Positions 1 to 9,402 of a stretch of DNA of 64,000 nt are shown here, piece after piece. Position 1 is the stretch's first letter. Every line of letters begins with the position of its first letter. Both the position numbers and the translations under genes were made by a program. Source of the DNA: Bradyrhizobium sp. WBOS07 (GTDB lineage Bacteria; Pseudomonadota; Alphaproteobacteria; Rhizobiales; Xanthobacteraceae); the NCBI RefSeq assembly GCF_024585165.1, contig NZ_CP029008.1, positions 4,216,001-4,280,000 on the forward strand, given 5' to 3'. Under the pieces are notes generated by a model that worked only from the letters and a program-made list of their open reading frames with translations, was not told the origin of the DNA and did not search any database.

Positions 1-298
1 TGCGCAAGCAACCTCGGTCGTCTCCTACGTCTTCGGCGGCATCGGCTATGCCGTCATCATTGCCATGAGCGCGACCTCGTTCGACCGCACCGCCGCGCTG
101 ATCGGACCGCGCGCCTGGCGGAGGCTGCACTTGGTGGGCGGCTATTATCTCTGGTTCCAGTTCCTGGTGTCGTTCGGCATGCGCGTGCCGGCGATGCCGC
201 TCTATGCCGCATTCTTCATTCCGCTGCTGATCGTGCTGGCGCTGCGCATGATCGCGATGGCCCGCCGCCCGCGCACGCAGGCCGTTGCGGCAGGCTGA
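1..298 (+). CDS. 3' end of a membrane protein, probably ferric reductase-like transmembrane domain
   Basis: The reading frame is open from base 2 to the stop at 296-298, so only the C-terminal ~98 residues are in the window. It shows at least two hydrophobic segments, one read from VVSYVFGGIGYAVIIAMS and one from YAAFFIPLLIVLALRMIA. Between them lies a WRRLHLVGGYYLWFQF stretch. A conserved Leu-His followed by an aromatic-rich helix is typical of the last helices of heme-binding ferric reductase-like membrane domains. The assignment rests on this short match only. The gene ends 11 bases before the convergent SDR gene stop. Confidence 0.55.
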   Translation, partial: AQATSVVSYVFGGIGYAVIIAMSATSFDRTAALIGPRAWRRLHLVGGYYLWFQFLVSFGMRVPAMPLYAAFFIPLLIVLALRMIAMARRPRTQAVAAG

Positions 299-308
299 AG
301 CGCCTGCC

Positions 309-1157
309 TTACAGTGGCAGGAACCCGAGCCGCTTGGCAATGATACGATCGAGCGTCCGCTTCGGCAGCACGGCCGCGATCAGATGGCGTATCGGGTCGG
401 GCGTGATCTGGTAGCGCACCTTGGGGCGCGCCGCCGTCAGCGCCTCGAACACGATCTCGGCGATCCGCTCGGCCGGCAGGCCCTTGGCGCCGAGATCCAT
501 CATGAAGGCCATGACCTTGTTCAGCGCCGGCAGATAGGGCGAGTTCTGGTAGACGGAGAGATCGATCTGTTCGGCCTTGCTCCAGATCGGCGTCTTCACT
601 GCGCCGGGAGCGACGATGATGACGTCGATGCCGAACAGCATCAATTCGCGGCGCAGGCTTTCCGCCAATCCCTCGATGGCATGCTTGGAGGCGGAATAGG
701 GCGCCGACAGTGGATTGCCGTTCCTGCCCGCGACCGAGCTGATCATCACGATCCGCCCCTTCGGCCCCTTCAGCGAGGGATCGGCACCGAGCAGCGGCCC
801 GAACGCCTGGGTCGCGATGACGGGGCCGATGACGTTGATGTCCATCTGGCGGCGAAAATCGTCGGCCGACAATTCGAGCACGGGACCGGCGACCGCGACG
901 CCGGCATTGTTGACGAGGCCGGCCAGCGTCCCCCCGCCCAGCGCCTCGCGGACTTCTCGCGCAGCCGCGAGGACTGCGGCTTCGTCGGTGACGTCGAACA
1001 GCAGCGGCGTGAAATGGGCGCCGAACTCGGCCTCGAGCCGCTCGGCGTCGACCTGCTTACGCACACTGCCGAAGACACGATAGCCGCGCCCGATCAGGAA
1101 TTTTGCGGTAGCCCAGCCGATGCCGGTGGATGCACCGGTGACGACGACAGATCGCAT
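309..1157 (-). CDS. SDR family NAD(P)-dependent oxidoreductase
   Basis: A 282-residue classical short-chain dehydrogenase/reductase. The cofactor motif TGASTGIG sits at residues 7-14, the NNAG motif in the middle of the Rossmann fold, the catalytic Ser in MISSVAGRNG and the catalytic Tyr-Lys pair in YSASK. It should oxidise or reduce an alcohol/carbonyl pair with NAD(P)H in the cytoplasm, but the substrate cannot be read from the sequence. The length is slightly above the 250-residue norm because of a C-terminal extension with the shape seen in lipid-acting SDRs. It is transcribed leftward and is separated from ilvC by a palindromic repeat, so it is probably its own unit. Confidence 0.9.
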   Translation of the reverse strand: MRSVVVTGASTGIGWATAKFLIGRGYRVFGSVRKQVDAERLEAEFGAHFTPLLFDVTDEAAVLAAAREVREALGGGTLAGLVNNAGVAVAGPVLELSADDFRRQMDINVIGPVIATQAFGPLLGADPSLKGPKGRIVMISSVAGRNGNPLSAPYSASKHAIEGLAESLRRELMLFGIDVIIVAPGAVKTPIWSKAEQIDLSVYQNSPYLPALNKVMAFMMDLGAKGLPAERIAEIVFEALTAARPKVRYQITPDPIRHLIAAVLPKRTLDRIIAKRLGFLPL

Positions 1158-1205
1158 GGTCTTCCCTCCCTCAGGTGCCCGCGATCATGCCTTGGATTTC
1201 TGTTG

Positions 1206-1308
1206 GTGTCCCGGACAAGCACAGCGAAGCGCAGTGCCGGGACCCAGGAGCCGCATGGACCCCGGATCGGCAGCGCAGCACCAACGTGCTGCGCTGCGTC
1301 CGGGGCAC
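1206..1308. repeat. Intergenic palindromic repeat, family A (copy 1)
   Basis: A roughly 100-base element fills the gap between the SDR start and the ilvC stop. It opens with GGTGTCCCGGAC and closes with GTCCGGGGCAC, which are near-complementary ends. Internally it carries GTGCCGGGACCCAGG facing GGACCCCGG. A second copy of the same family lies at 61953-62084. Such elements are common between Bradyrhizobium genes; here it could also act as a transcript end for ilvC. Confidence 0.75.
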
Positions 1309-1313
1309 AATAC

Positions 1314-2423
<1,110 letters not shown>

Positions 2424-2466
2424 TCAGCCCTGAGGGAAACCCGTTTCTGCATGGAAATCCGCGACA

Positions 2467-3075
2467 TCATGCATCCATGAAAACGGGGTAGAGGGAGGCC
2501 AGCAGCAGGATCGCCATCAGGATATTGAAGGCGCGGACCAGCCGCTCCGAGGTCAGGACCGGCCGCAAGGCGGAGCCGAACAGGGCCCAGACCACGGTCG
2601 AGACGGTGCCGACGATCAGGCTGATCAGGGTCTGGATCGCGATATTGAGCGGGAATTGGGCGATCGCCGCATAGGCGGTGATGGTGCCGATCACGATCAC
2701 CCAGCCCTTGGCATTGATCCACTGGAACATCGCCGCGCCCCAGAAGGTCATCGGGCCGCGGCCATCGCCTTCCCCCGGCTTGGCCGGGCCGGACATGGCG
2801 ATCGCGGCGGCAAGATAGATCAGGTAGGCGGCACCGGCATATTTCAGGATGGTCTGCAGGATCGGATAGGCCAGGAATACGGAGCCGAGCCCGAGGCCGA
2901 CAGCTGCGACCATGAAGGCGAAGCCGAGAACGATGCCCACGATGTGGGGGATGGTGCGCCGGAAGCCGTAGGTCAGGCCCGAGGACAGCAGCATGATGTT
3001 GTTCGGCCCGGGCGTGAAATACATCACGACCATGAAGATGAGGAAGGCATAGAGCAGCGACTGGGACATGCTCAC
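2467..3075 (-). CDS. LysE/RhtB family amino-acid exporter
   Basis: A 202-residue inner-membrane protein of the LysE superfamily, which exports amino acids (lysine, threonine, homoserine, leucine and others). The hallmark N-terminal motif is present as YFTPGPNNIMLLSSGLTYG (residues ~19-37), followed by five or six hydrophobic helices; the length matches the family. Its start lies one base downstream of the EamA gene stop (3077), so the two are co-transcribed and probably translationally coupled. Its position inside an ilv cluster makes a branched-chain amino acid or precursor plausible as substrate, but that is inference. Confidence 0.9.
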   Translation of the reverse strand: MSMSQSLLYAFLIFMVVMYFTPGPNNIMLLSSGLTYGFRRTIPHIVGIVLGFAFMVAAVGLGLGSVFLAYPILQTILKYAGAAYLIYLAAAIAMSGPAKPGEGDGRGPMTFWGAAMFQWINAKGWVIVIGTITAYAAIAQFPLNIAIQTLISLIVGTVSTVVWALFGSALRPVLTSERLVRAFNILMAILLLASLYPVFMDA

Positions 3076-3076
3076 C

Positions 3077-3967
3077 TCACGCCGTCTTCGGCAACGGTTC
3101 TTCGGGTAGCGTATTGGGCCGCTTCGCCAGCACCATCACGGCGATACCGCCGATCACGGTCACCATGCCGGCAAGCCGCAAGGGTCCGAACCGCTCGCCG
3201 AAAACGATGCTGGAGGCCGCCGAGCCGACGAACGGGACCAGCAGCGCGAACGGCACCACTTGCGCGGCGGGATAGTCGCGCAGCAAGCGGCCCCACAGCC
3301 AATAGGCGATGCTGGTGGAGATGCCGCCAAGCGCCAGCATGCAGAGCGCCGATGTCAGCGACATCCGGCTCAGCGACGTCCAGGTCGGCGCCGGGCCGTC
3401 GGCGATCAGCGTCAGCACGAACAGCGGCACGGCCGAGGCGAGGCACAGCCACGCGAACAGGTCGAACATCGGCACGCCGCGGGCCTTGCGCAGCAGCAGA
3501 TTGCCGACCGCGAAGCTGAGCGGCGAGATCATCAGCACCGCGAACGCAGCGACGCTGAAATCGTAGCCGACCGTACCGCAGATCATCAGCAGGCCGATCG
3601 CGGCGATAGCGATGCCGAGCGTCTGCATCGGTGTCGGACGCTCGCCAAAGGCGATCGCGGCAAAACCGATCGTGAACAAAGCCTGACTCTGCACCACCAC
3701 GCTGGTGAGCCCGACCGGCACGCCGTGAGCGATGCCATAGGCCTGGCTGAGGAACTGGCCGAGGAACAACGTGGAGCTGATCGCGATCAGCAGCGACCAG
3801 GCGATCTTGGGCTTGCGGATGAACAGGCACGGCACCGCTGCAATGGCGAAGCGCAGCGCCGTCATCAGCTCCGGCGACAACTCGTCGAGCGCGAACCGGC
3901 TCGCCACGAAGGCAAGCCCCCAGATGATCGCCACCAGGACGGCGATGAGGATATCGGCCGGCTTCAT
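3077..3967 (-). CDS. EamA family (drug/metabolite transporter) exporter
   Basis: A 296-residue protein with about ten hydrophobic helices arranged as two EamA repeats, each beginning near a G-x-A-F helix (WGLAFVASRFAL in the first; a second unit starts around residue 150). Members of this superfamily export amino acids such as cysteine, threonine and homoserine, or other metabolites. The first methionine is followed by KPADILIAVLVAIIWG, which is a normal start for the family. It sits 66 bases downstream of the methyltransferase and directly abuts the LysE exporter, giving two exporters of different folds side by side in an amino-acid biosynthesis cluster. Confidence 0.9.
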   Translation of the reverse strand: MKPADILIAVLVAIIWGLAFVASRFALDELSPELMTALRFAIAAVPCLFIRKPKIAWSLLIAISSTLFLGQFLSQAYGIAHGVPVGLTSVVVQSQALFTIGFAAIAFGERPTPMQTLGIAIAAIGLLMICGTVGYDFSVAAFAVLMISPLSFAVGNLLLRKARGVPMFDLFAWLCLASAVPLFVLTLIADGPAPTWTSLSRMSLTSALCMLALGGISTSIAYWLWGRLLRDYPAAQVVPFALLVPFVGSAASSIVFGERFGPLRLAGMVTVIGGIAVMVLAKRPNTLPEEPLPKTA

Positions 3968-4033
3968 TGTTGTTCTCGGTTCTGCCCTGTCGTGCAGCCC
4001 TGTTGTTATTCGTCTAGCCTTGCTCGCCGGCCT

Positions 4034-4723
4034 TTACGTGGAAGAATTGGGTTTGCGAACCAGATAGGTGCCGTGCATCGGTCCGTGGTAGTCGGCCGAG
4101 ACCAGCGTGAAGCCGACGTCGGTCAGCATCCGCTCCATCACCCAGCCGAAGGTGGAATATTCGTCGCGCATATGCGTCACCACGCTTTCGCGTGCGAAAT
4201 CGTGGTTCTTGATCTGGAAGTCGGCCCATTGCTCGACGTCGCGCTCGATCGCGTCGGGCATCGCGGTGTAGACGATGTCGCGCAGGTAGAACGTCGCTCC
4301 CGGCTTGAGCGCGCGAAAAATCCGCGACATCGCCACAGCTTTCCAGAAATCCGGCAAATGGTGCAGCGTGAACTCGCTGACGACGAGATCGTAGGATTCC
4401 GGCCGATAGGCAAAGCTGAGCAGGCCGGCGGACTGGGTGCGCACGGGCGCCTTGCGATCGCGCGCGTAGATCTCGGCGAGCGCCAGCATCGCCGGCGAGA
4501 TGTCGATGGCGTCGACCTCGGCACCCATCAGCGCCGCTTCGGTCGCCAGCACGCCGTTGCCGCAGCCGATGTCGGCGATGCGCCAGCCGCGCTGGACTCC
4601 CAGCATCTTCAGTGCGGCGCGCGCCCGCAGATCGGCATCGTCGTGGGCGTCGTAGATCGAGGCCACGGCGGGCCCGATCCCCATCCGGTTCCGCTCGTTA
4701 TAGTACCAGTCGCGCGCCAGCAT
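4034..4723 (-). CDS. Class I SAM-dependent methyltransferase
   Basis: A 229-residue Rossmann-fold methyltransferase. SAM-binding motif I reads IADIGCGNGVLATEA, followed by the acidic residue of motif II in VDAIDISPAML and motif IV in YDLVVSEFTLHHLPD. This is the pattern of ubiquinone/menaquinone-type small-molecule methyltransferases. The substrate is not recognisable. It begins three bases after the ilvN stop, so it belongs to the ilvBN transcript; a role in branched-chain amino acid metabolism is possible but unproven. Confidence 0.88.
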   Translation of the reverse strand: MLARDWYYNERNRMGIGPAVASIYDAHDDADLRARAALKMLGVQRGWRIADIGCGNGVLATEAALMGAEVDAIDISPAMLALAEIYARDRKAPVRTQSAGLLSFAYRPESYDLVVSEFTLHHLPDFWKAVAMSRIFRALKPGATFYLRDIVYTAMPDAIERDVEQWADFQIKNHDFARESVVTHMRDEYSTFGWVMERMLTDVGFTLVSADYHGPMHGTYLVRKPNSST

Positions 4724-4726
4724 GGC

Positions 4727-5269
4727 TCACATCCCTTCAGGCCCGCGTCCGATCGCGGCAACGCCGGTGCGCGACACCTCGACGAGGCCGAGCGGGCGCA
4801 TCAGGTCGATAAACTGGTTGATCTTGTCCGTATTGCCTGTGATCTCGAACACAAAGCTCTCGGTGGTGGCGTCGATCACCCGGGCGCGGAACGCATCCGC
4901 CAGCCGGAGCGCCTCGACGCGATGCTCGCCCTGCCCGCGCACCTTCACCATCGCGAGCTCGCGCTCGATCGAGCGCCGGGTCTGGGTCATGTCGACGACC
5001 TGATAGACCGGGATCATGCGGTCGAGCTGGTTCTTGATCTGCGCGATCACCATCGGCGTGCCGGTGGTGACGATGGTGATGCGCGACAGATGCTTCTGGG
5101 CCTCGGTCTCCGAGACCGTGAGGCTTTCGATGTTGTAGCCGCGGCCCGAGAACAGGCCGATGACGCGCGCGAGCACGCCAGGCTCGTTCTGCACGAGCAC
5201 GGCGAGCGTGTGCGTCTCGTTCGGATCGTGGCGCTCTTCGATGAAATAGGCGGATGCGGGCTGGTTCAT
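4727..5269 (-). CDS. ilvN: Acetolactate synthase small (regulatory) subunit
   Basis: Regulatory subunit of acetohydroxyacid synthase, which binds valine and controls the catalytic subunit. The 180-residue length fits the long IlvN/IlvH type. An ACT domain occupies the first ~80 residues (HTLAVLVQNEPGVLARVIGL, then a GRGYNIESL turn that contacts the effector), followed by the C-terminal ALS_ss domain ending in GLVEVSRTGVAAIGRG. Its start is 24 bases after the ilvB stop, so the two are made from one message. Confidence 0.96.
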   Translation of the reverse strand: MNQPASAYFIEERHDPNETHTLAVLVQNEPGVLARVIGLFSGRGYNIESLTVSETEAQKHLSRITIVTTGTPMVIAQIKNQLDRMIPVYQVVDMTQTRRSIERELAMVKVRGQGEHRVEALRLADAFRARVIDATTESFVFEITGNTDKINQFIDLMRPLGLVEVSRTGVAAIGRGPEGM

Positions 5270-5293
5270 TGTCGTCCCCTCAAATGTCGCTCG

Positions 5294-7069
5294 TCACACC
5301 AGCGCCTTGCCGCCGGCGAACGCTTTCGCGGTCGCCTCGTCATTGGCCTGCTCCGGCAACAGCATCTCGTTGTGCGCCTTGCCGGACGGAATCATCGGGA
5401 AGCAATTTTCGAGCGCCGCGACGCGGCAGTCGAACAGCACCGGCCGCTTGACCGAGATCATCTCCTTGATGGCGCCGTCGAGATCGCCGGGCTTGTGCAC
5501 CTGAAGGCCGACGGCGCCATAGGCTTCGGCGAGCTTGACGAAATCCGGCAGCGCCTCCGAATAGGAATGCGACAGCCGGTTGCCGTGCAGCAGCTGCTGC
5601 CACTGCCGCACCATGCCCATGTACTGGTTGTTCAGGATGAAGATCTTGATCGGCAGCTCGTACTGCACCGCCGTCGACATCTCCTGCATCGTCATCTGCA
5701 CCGAGGCATCGCCTGCGATGTCGATGACGAGACTGTCGGGATGGGCCACCTGCACGCCGACCGCAGCCGGCAGGCCGTAGCCCATAGTGCCGAGACCGCC
5801 CGACGTCATCCAGCGATGCGGCTCCTCGAAGCCGTAGAACTGCGCCGCCCACATCTGGTGCTGGCCGACCTCGGTCGTGATGTAGGTGTCCCGGCCGCGC
5901 GTGGCTTCGAACAGGCTCTGGATCGCATGCTGCGGCAGGATGACGTCGTTGCTCTTCTTGTAGTAGAGCGAGTTGCGAGCGCGCCATTGCGCGATCTGCT
6001 GCCACCAGCTCTTGATGTCCGGCTTCTTGGCCTCCGCCTTGAACACCTGCAGGATGTCGCCAAGGATGTTGGCGCAATCGCCGATGATCGGCACGTCGAC
6101 GCGGATGTTCTTGTTGATCGAGGACGGGTCGATGTCGATGTGGATCTTCTTCGAATTGGGGGAGAACGCATCGACGCGGCCGGTGATGCGGTCGTCGAAG
6201 CGCGCGCCGACGCACAGCATGACGTCGCAATCATGCATCGTCATGTTGGCCTCGTAGGTGCCGTGCATGCCGAGCATGCCGAGCCAGTTCTTGCCCGACG
6301 CAGGATAGGCGCCGAGACCCATCAGCGTCGAGGTGATCGGGAAGCCGGTGACCTCGACCAACTCGCGCAACAGCCTGGTCGCCTCGGGGCCGGAATTGAT
6401 GACGCCGCCGCCGCTGTAGATCACCGGACGCTTGGCACCCGCCAGCAGCGCCACCGCTTTGCGGATCTGCGCCGCATCGCCCTTCACGCGCGGCGCGTAG
6501 GAGCGGTGCACGTCGGACTTGCGCGGCGGATGATAGGTGCCGGTCGCGAACTGCACGTCCTTGGGCACGTCGACCAGCACCGGCCCGGGACGGCCGGAGG
6601 TCGCGACGTAGAAGGCCTCGTGCAGAACTTTCGCGAGATCGTTGACGTCGCGGACCAGCCAATTGTGCTTGGTGCAGGGGCGCGTGATGCCGACCGTGTC
6701 GCATTCCTGGAACGCGTCGTTGCCGATCAGATGCGTCGGCACCTGGCCCGAAATGCAGACCAGCGGGATCGAGTCCATCAACGCATCGGTCAGCGGCGTC
6801 ACCATGTTGGTGGCGCCGGGGCCGGAGGTCACCAGCGCGACGCCCGGCTTGCCGGTCGAGCGGGCATAGCCCTCGGCGGCGTGGCCCGCGCCCTGCTCGT
6901 GACGAACCAGGATGTGCTGGACTTCGCTCTGCTGGAAGATCTCGTCATAGATTGGAAGCACGGCGCCGCCGGGATAGCCGAAAATGTCGGTCACGCCGTG
7001 ATCGATGAGCGCGCGCACGATCATCGCGGCGCCGGTCATCTGGTTCGGATCGTGGCTCTTGTCGCTCAT
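5294..7069 (-). CDS. ilvB: Acetolactate synthase large (catalytic) subunit
   Basis: First common enzyme of valine, leucine and isoleucine synthesis: thiamine-diphosphate, FAD and Mg dependent condensation of pyruvate. The 591-residue chain shows the catalytic glutamate region RHEQGAGHAAEGYARSTG near the N terminus, the central FAD-binding domain, and the C-terminal ThDP/Mg motif beginning GDASVQMTMQEM and closing at ILNNQYMGMV. The start ATG lies about 60 bases downstream of the intrinsic terminator of the leader, so expression depends on read-through of the attenuator at 7127-7244. Confidence 0.97.
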   Translation of the reverse strand: MSDKSHDPNQMTGAAMIVRALIDHGVTDIFGYPGGAVLPIYDEIFQQSEVQHILVRHEQGAGHAAEGYARSTGKPGVALVTSGPGATNMVTPLTDALMDSIPLVCISGQVPTHLIGNDAFQECDTVGITRPCTKHNWLVRDVNDLAKVLHEAFYVATSGRPGPVLVDVPKDVQFATGTYHPPRKSDVHRSYAPRVKGDAAQIRKAVALLAGAKRPVIYSGGGVINSGPEATRLLRELVEVTGFPITSTLMGLGAYPASGKNWLGMLGMHGTYEANMTMHDCDVMLCVGARFDDRITGRVDAFSPNSKKIHIDIDPSSINKNIRVDVPIIGDCANILGDILQVFKAEAKKPDIKSWWQQIAQWRARNSLYYKKSNDVILPQHAIQSLFEATRGRDTYITTEVGQHQMWAAQFYGFEEPHRWMTSGGLGTMGYGLPAAVGVQVAHPDSLVIDIAGDASVQMTMQEMSTAVQYELPIKIFILNNQYMGMVRQWQQLLHGNRLSHSYSEALPDFVKLAEAYGAVGLQVHKPGDLDGAIKEMISVKRPVLFDCRVAALENCFPMIPSGKAHNEMLLPEQANDEATAKAFAGGKALV

Positions 7070-7126
7070 TGGCTTGCTCCGGATGCGCTGTTGTCAGCGG
7101 CTTCGTTCGTGTCGGGTTCGGGAAAT

Positions 7127-7149
7127 AAAAAAGGCCCCGAAGAGGGCCC
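7127..7149 (-). terminator. Attenuator terminator ahead of ilvB
   Basis: On the minus strand a short GC hairpin (GGCCC... read on plus at 7133-7137 against GGGCC at 7144-7148, loop of six) is followed by a run of six T residues (plus-strand A at 7127-7132) and then ATTT. This is a standard intrinsic terminator. It lies between the leader peptide and the ilvB start, as expected for ribosome-mediated attenuation. Confidence 0.88.
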
Positions 7150-7151
7150 AT

Positions 7152-7200
7152 GCACACCGCCTGTCATGTGGATGGCAGCTAGCCATCCCCGGCGGTGTGC
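7152..7200 (-). promoter_or_regulatory. Leader RNA hairpin (pause/antiterminator arms) of the ilv attenuator
   Basis: Two perfect 10-base arms, plus-strand GCACACCGCC at 7152-7161 and GGCGGTGTGC at 7191-7200, enclose a second inverted repeat, GGATGGC against GCCATCC (7170-7176 and 7182-7188). The stop codon of the leader peptide falls in the inner loop, and the distal arm ends three bases from the terminator stem. A ribosome stalled on the Ile/Leu/Val codons would leave different arms free than one that reaches the stop codon, which is the usual switch logic. Confidence 0.75.
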
Positions 7201-7244
7201 CTGGGTACGACGGCGATAAGAAGTTTGGTAATAATGTTACGCAT
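7179..7244 (-). CDS. ilv leader peptide (attenuation peptide)
   Basis: A 21-codon frame from ATG at 7244-7242 to TAG at 7181-7179. It begins MRNIITKLLIAVVPRH, so codons 4-13 hold Ile-Ile, Leu-Leu-Ile and Val-Val: seven branched-chain codons in ten. The promoter, hairpin and terminator around it are all in place. The peptide itself is not expected to have a function; its translation rate senses charged tRNA-Ile, tRNA-Leu and tRNA-Val. Branched-chain leader peptides before ilv operons are an established alphaproteobacterial theme. Confidence 0.88.
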   Translation of the reverse strand: MRNIITKLLIAVVPRHTAGDG

Positions 7245-7275
7245 GGCAGGCGCTCGGCTTCCCAAAGGTTGCGCG

Positions 7276-7303
7276 AACATAGCGGCCAAAGCCTAGATGT
7301 CAA
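7276..7303 (-). promoter_or_regulatory. Promoter of the ilv attenuator transcript
   Basis: On the minus strand TTGACA (plus 7298-7303) is followed after 16 bases by TATGTT (plus 7276-7281). This is a near-consensus housekeeping promoter. Initiation would fall near 7268, giving a leader of about 24 bases before the leader peptide ATG. Confidence 0.7.
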
Positions 7304-7396
7304 GGCAAGGCGGCCGTCTCCGCGCGATTTTCGCAGTGTAGCGGTGTTCCCCGGGTTCGGCGAGAGGTAAATTGGGGAACCCGGATGGAAAATTCG

Positions 7397-8353
7397 TCAG
7401 CCGCGGGCGCGGACCGCGTTGACGTTCGCAGCGACCCATTCCCTCGCCTGCTCCGGCCTGACCCATTCGAACTCTGGCAATTGATGCCGGAACCAGGTGA
7501 ATTGCCGCTTGGCATAGTGACGGGTGTCGGCGCGGCCGATGGCGGCGGCCTGCTCCAGGCTGAGCTCACCGCGCAAGTGCCGGATCAGGGCGGGCACGCC
7601 ATGAGCCTTCATCGCCGGCAGCAGCGGATCGAGCTGTCTGGCGGCAAGGCGCTCGACCTCCTCCAACGCGCCGGCTGCCAGCATGGCGTCGAAACGGGCG
7701 TCGATCCGTGCGTAGAGCGTGTCGCGCTCGGGCGCGAGAAACACCGCGCGAAAACTGTCCCTCGGCAGCAGCGGAGGCTGGCCTTCCCGGTGCCAGTCGA
7801 GCAGCGAGCGGCCGGTCGCCTCGACCACTTCGAGCGCACGCGCGATCCGGGTGCGATCGCGCAGGTTCAATCGCGCTGCGGCAAGCGGATCGCGACGCGC
7901 CAATTCCGCATGCAGCGCCTCCGCACCGTCCCGTTCCAGCCGCGCGCGCACGTCCTCGCGCACCTCGGCGGGAATTGGCGGCACCACGGAGAGCCCGGCG
8001 GTCAGCGCCTTGAAATAGAGCCCGGTGCCGCCGATGAAGATCGGCAGGCGGCCTTGCGCGCGCGCCTCGTCGAGCGCCTTTGCCGCATCGGCCACCCAGG
8101 CGCCGGCCGAGAAATTCACGGCTGCATCGACATGGCCGTAGAGACGGTGCGGAGCGCGGGCCTCCTCATCCTGTGTCGGCCGTGCCGTGATGATGCGCAG
8201 GTCGCGGTAGACCTGCATGGAATCGGCATTGACGACGATACCGCCGCTGGCGAGCGCGAGCTCCAGCGCGAGCGCCGACTTGCCGCTTGCGGTCGGGCCT
8301 GCGATAAGCACGGCCTCGCCAACGGGCCTTCTGCCGACTTGCTCCTCGCTCAC
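7397..8353 (-). CDS. miaA: tRNA dimethylallyltransferase
   Basis: Transfers a dimethylallyl group to A37 of tRNAs that read UNN codons. The ATP-type P-loop is [19 protein letters not shown] near the N terminus, followed by the substrate motif [18 protein letters not shown] and the [16 protein letters not shown] segment. The GTG at 8353 is chosen as start because it places the P-loop at the usual distance from the N terminus (318 residues). An upstream in-frame ATG at 8461 would add an Arg-rich, non-homologous tail and overlap serB. The gene is divergent from serB with 11 bases between starts. Confidence 0.93.
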   Translation of the reverse strand: MSEEQVGRRPVGEAVLIAGPTASGKSALALELALASGGIVVNADSMQVYRDLRIITARPTQDEEARAPHRLYGHVDAAVNFSAGAWVADAAKALDEARAQGRLPIFIGGTGLYFKALTAGLSVVPPIPAEVREDVRARLERDGAEALHAELARRDPLAAARLNLRDRTRIARALEVVEATGRSLLDWHREGQPPLLPRDSFRAVFLAPERDTLYARIDARFDAMLAAGALEEVERLAARQLDPLLPAMKAHGVPALIRHLRGELSLEQAAAIGRADTRHYAKRQFTWFRHQLPEFEWVRPEQAREWVAANVNAVRARG

Positions 8354-8364
8354 GAAAACCTCAA

Positions 8365-9270
8365 ATGTCCCTCGTCGCCACCCTGATCTGCAACCCCGAC
8401 CATCCCGCGCTCGATACGACCATCGTCGACGGCGCCCGCGCCGTGCTGCCGCAGGCCGCACCCGCGCACTGGCTGTTCGACGGGGTCGCGGTCGATATCC
8501 CGTTCGGCGCCGACAGTCACCTCGAAGCCGACCGTCACGCCATCGAGCAGCGGCTCCGCGAGCTTCGCGGCGATCTGCCCATCGACATCGTCGTGCAGCC
8601 TGTCGGCTTCAGGCGCAAGAAGCTTTTTCTCGCCGACATGGATTCGACCATGATCGGGCAGGAATGCATCGACGAGCTCGCCGATCTGGTCGGGGTGAAG
8701 GCGCATGTGGCCGCCATTACCGAACGCGCCATGCGCGGCGAGATCGAGTTCGAGCCGGCGCTGCGCGAGCGCGTCGCGCTGCTGAAGGACTTGCCCGCCA
8801 GCGCGGTCGACGAGGTGCTGGCCAAGCGGATCACGCTGACCCCGGGCGGCAGCACACTGGTCGCGACCATGCGGGCCCACGGCGCCTATACCTGCCTCGT
8901 CTCCGGCGGCTTCACGCTGTTCACGGCCGCGGTTGCCGCCAAGATCGGTTTTCAGGAAAACCGCGCCAACGAGCTCGTCGTGCGCGACGGCAAGTTCACC
9001 GGCGAGGTGAAGGAGCCGATTCTGGGACGCGCGGCCAAGCTCGCCACGCTGGTCGACCTGATGGAATCGTTCGATCTCGACGACATCGACTCGGTCGTGG
9101 TCGGCGACGGCGCCAACGACCTCGCTATGATCCAGGCGGCGGGGCTCGGCGTCGCCTATCACGCCAAGCCGGCCGTCGCGGCGGCGGCAGCCGCGCGGAT
9201 CGATCACGGCGATCTCACCGCGCTGCTCTATGCGCAGGGGTACCGGCGCGAGGAGTTCGTGGAGGGGTAA
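8365..9270 (+). CDS. serB: Phosphoserine phosphatase
   Basis: Last step of serine synthesis, dephosphorylating O-phosphoserine. A 301-residue HAD-superfamily enzyme: motif I with the nucleophile is [19 protein letters not shown], motif II the Ser in [11 protein letters not shown], motif III the Lys in the [10 protein letters not shown] region and motif [12 protein letters not shown]. The N-terminal ~85 residues are the small ACT-like domain found in this SerB type. The gene faces away from miaA and is followed by a palindromic repeat. Confidence 0.95.
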   Translation: MSLVATLICNPDHPALDTTIVDGARAVLPQAAPAHWLFDGVAVDIPFGADSHLEADRHAIEQRLRELRGDLPIDIVVQPVGFRRKKLFLADMDSTMIGQECIDELADLVGVKAHVAAITERAMRGEIEFEPALRERVALLKDLPASAVDEVLAKRITLTPGGSTLVATMRAHGAYTCLVSGGFTLFTAAVAAKIGFQENRANELVVRDGKFTGEVKEPILGRAAKLATLVDLMESFDLDDIDSVVVGDGANDLAMIQAAGLGVAYHAKPAVAAAAAARIDHGDLTALLYAQGYRREEFVEG

Positions 9271-9295
9271 CCGCTCTTGTTGCTCGCTCAGCGAT

Positions 9296-9387
9296 CGTAG
9301 GGTGGGCAAAGCGAAGCGTGCCCACCATTCATCCATTACAGCAAGAGAGCGTGGGCACGGCGCAAGAGCGCCTTTGCCCACCCTACG
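9296..9387. repeat. Intergenic palindromic repeat, family B
   Basis: A 92-base element sits between the convergent serB and degP genes. CGTAGGGTGGGCAAAGCG at the left faces CGCCTTTGCCCACCCTACG at the right, almost perfectly complementary; inside, GTGCCCAC faces GTGGGCAC. It could fold into a long hairpin in both transcripts and so serve as a two-way transcript end. Confidence 0.8.
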
Positions 9388-9402
9388 GGACCGTACTTGC
9401 GG

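Noticed and set aside
3260..7219. 1319-codon plus-strand open frame antisense to the ilv cluster
   Set aside because: It mirrors ilvB, ilvN and the exporters; the His/Arg/Gln-rich composition is the usual antisense shadow in GC-rich DNA.
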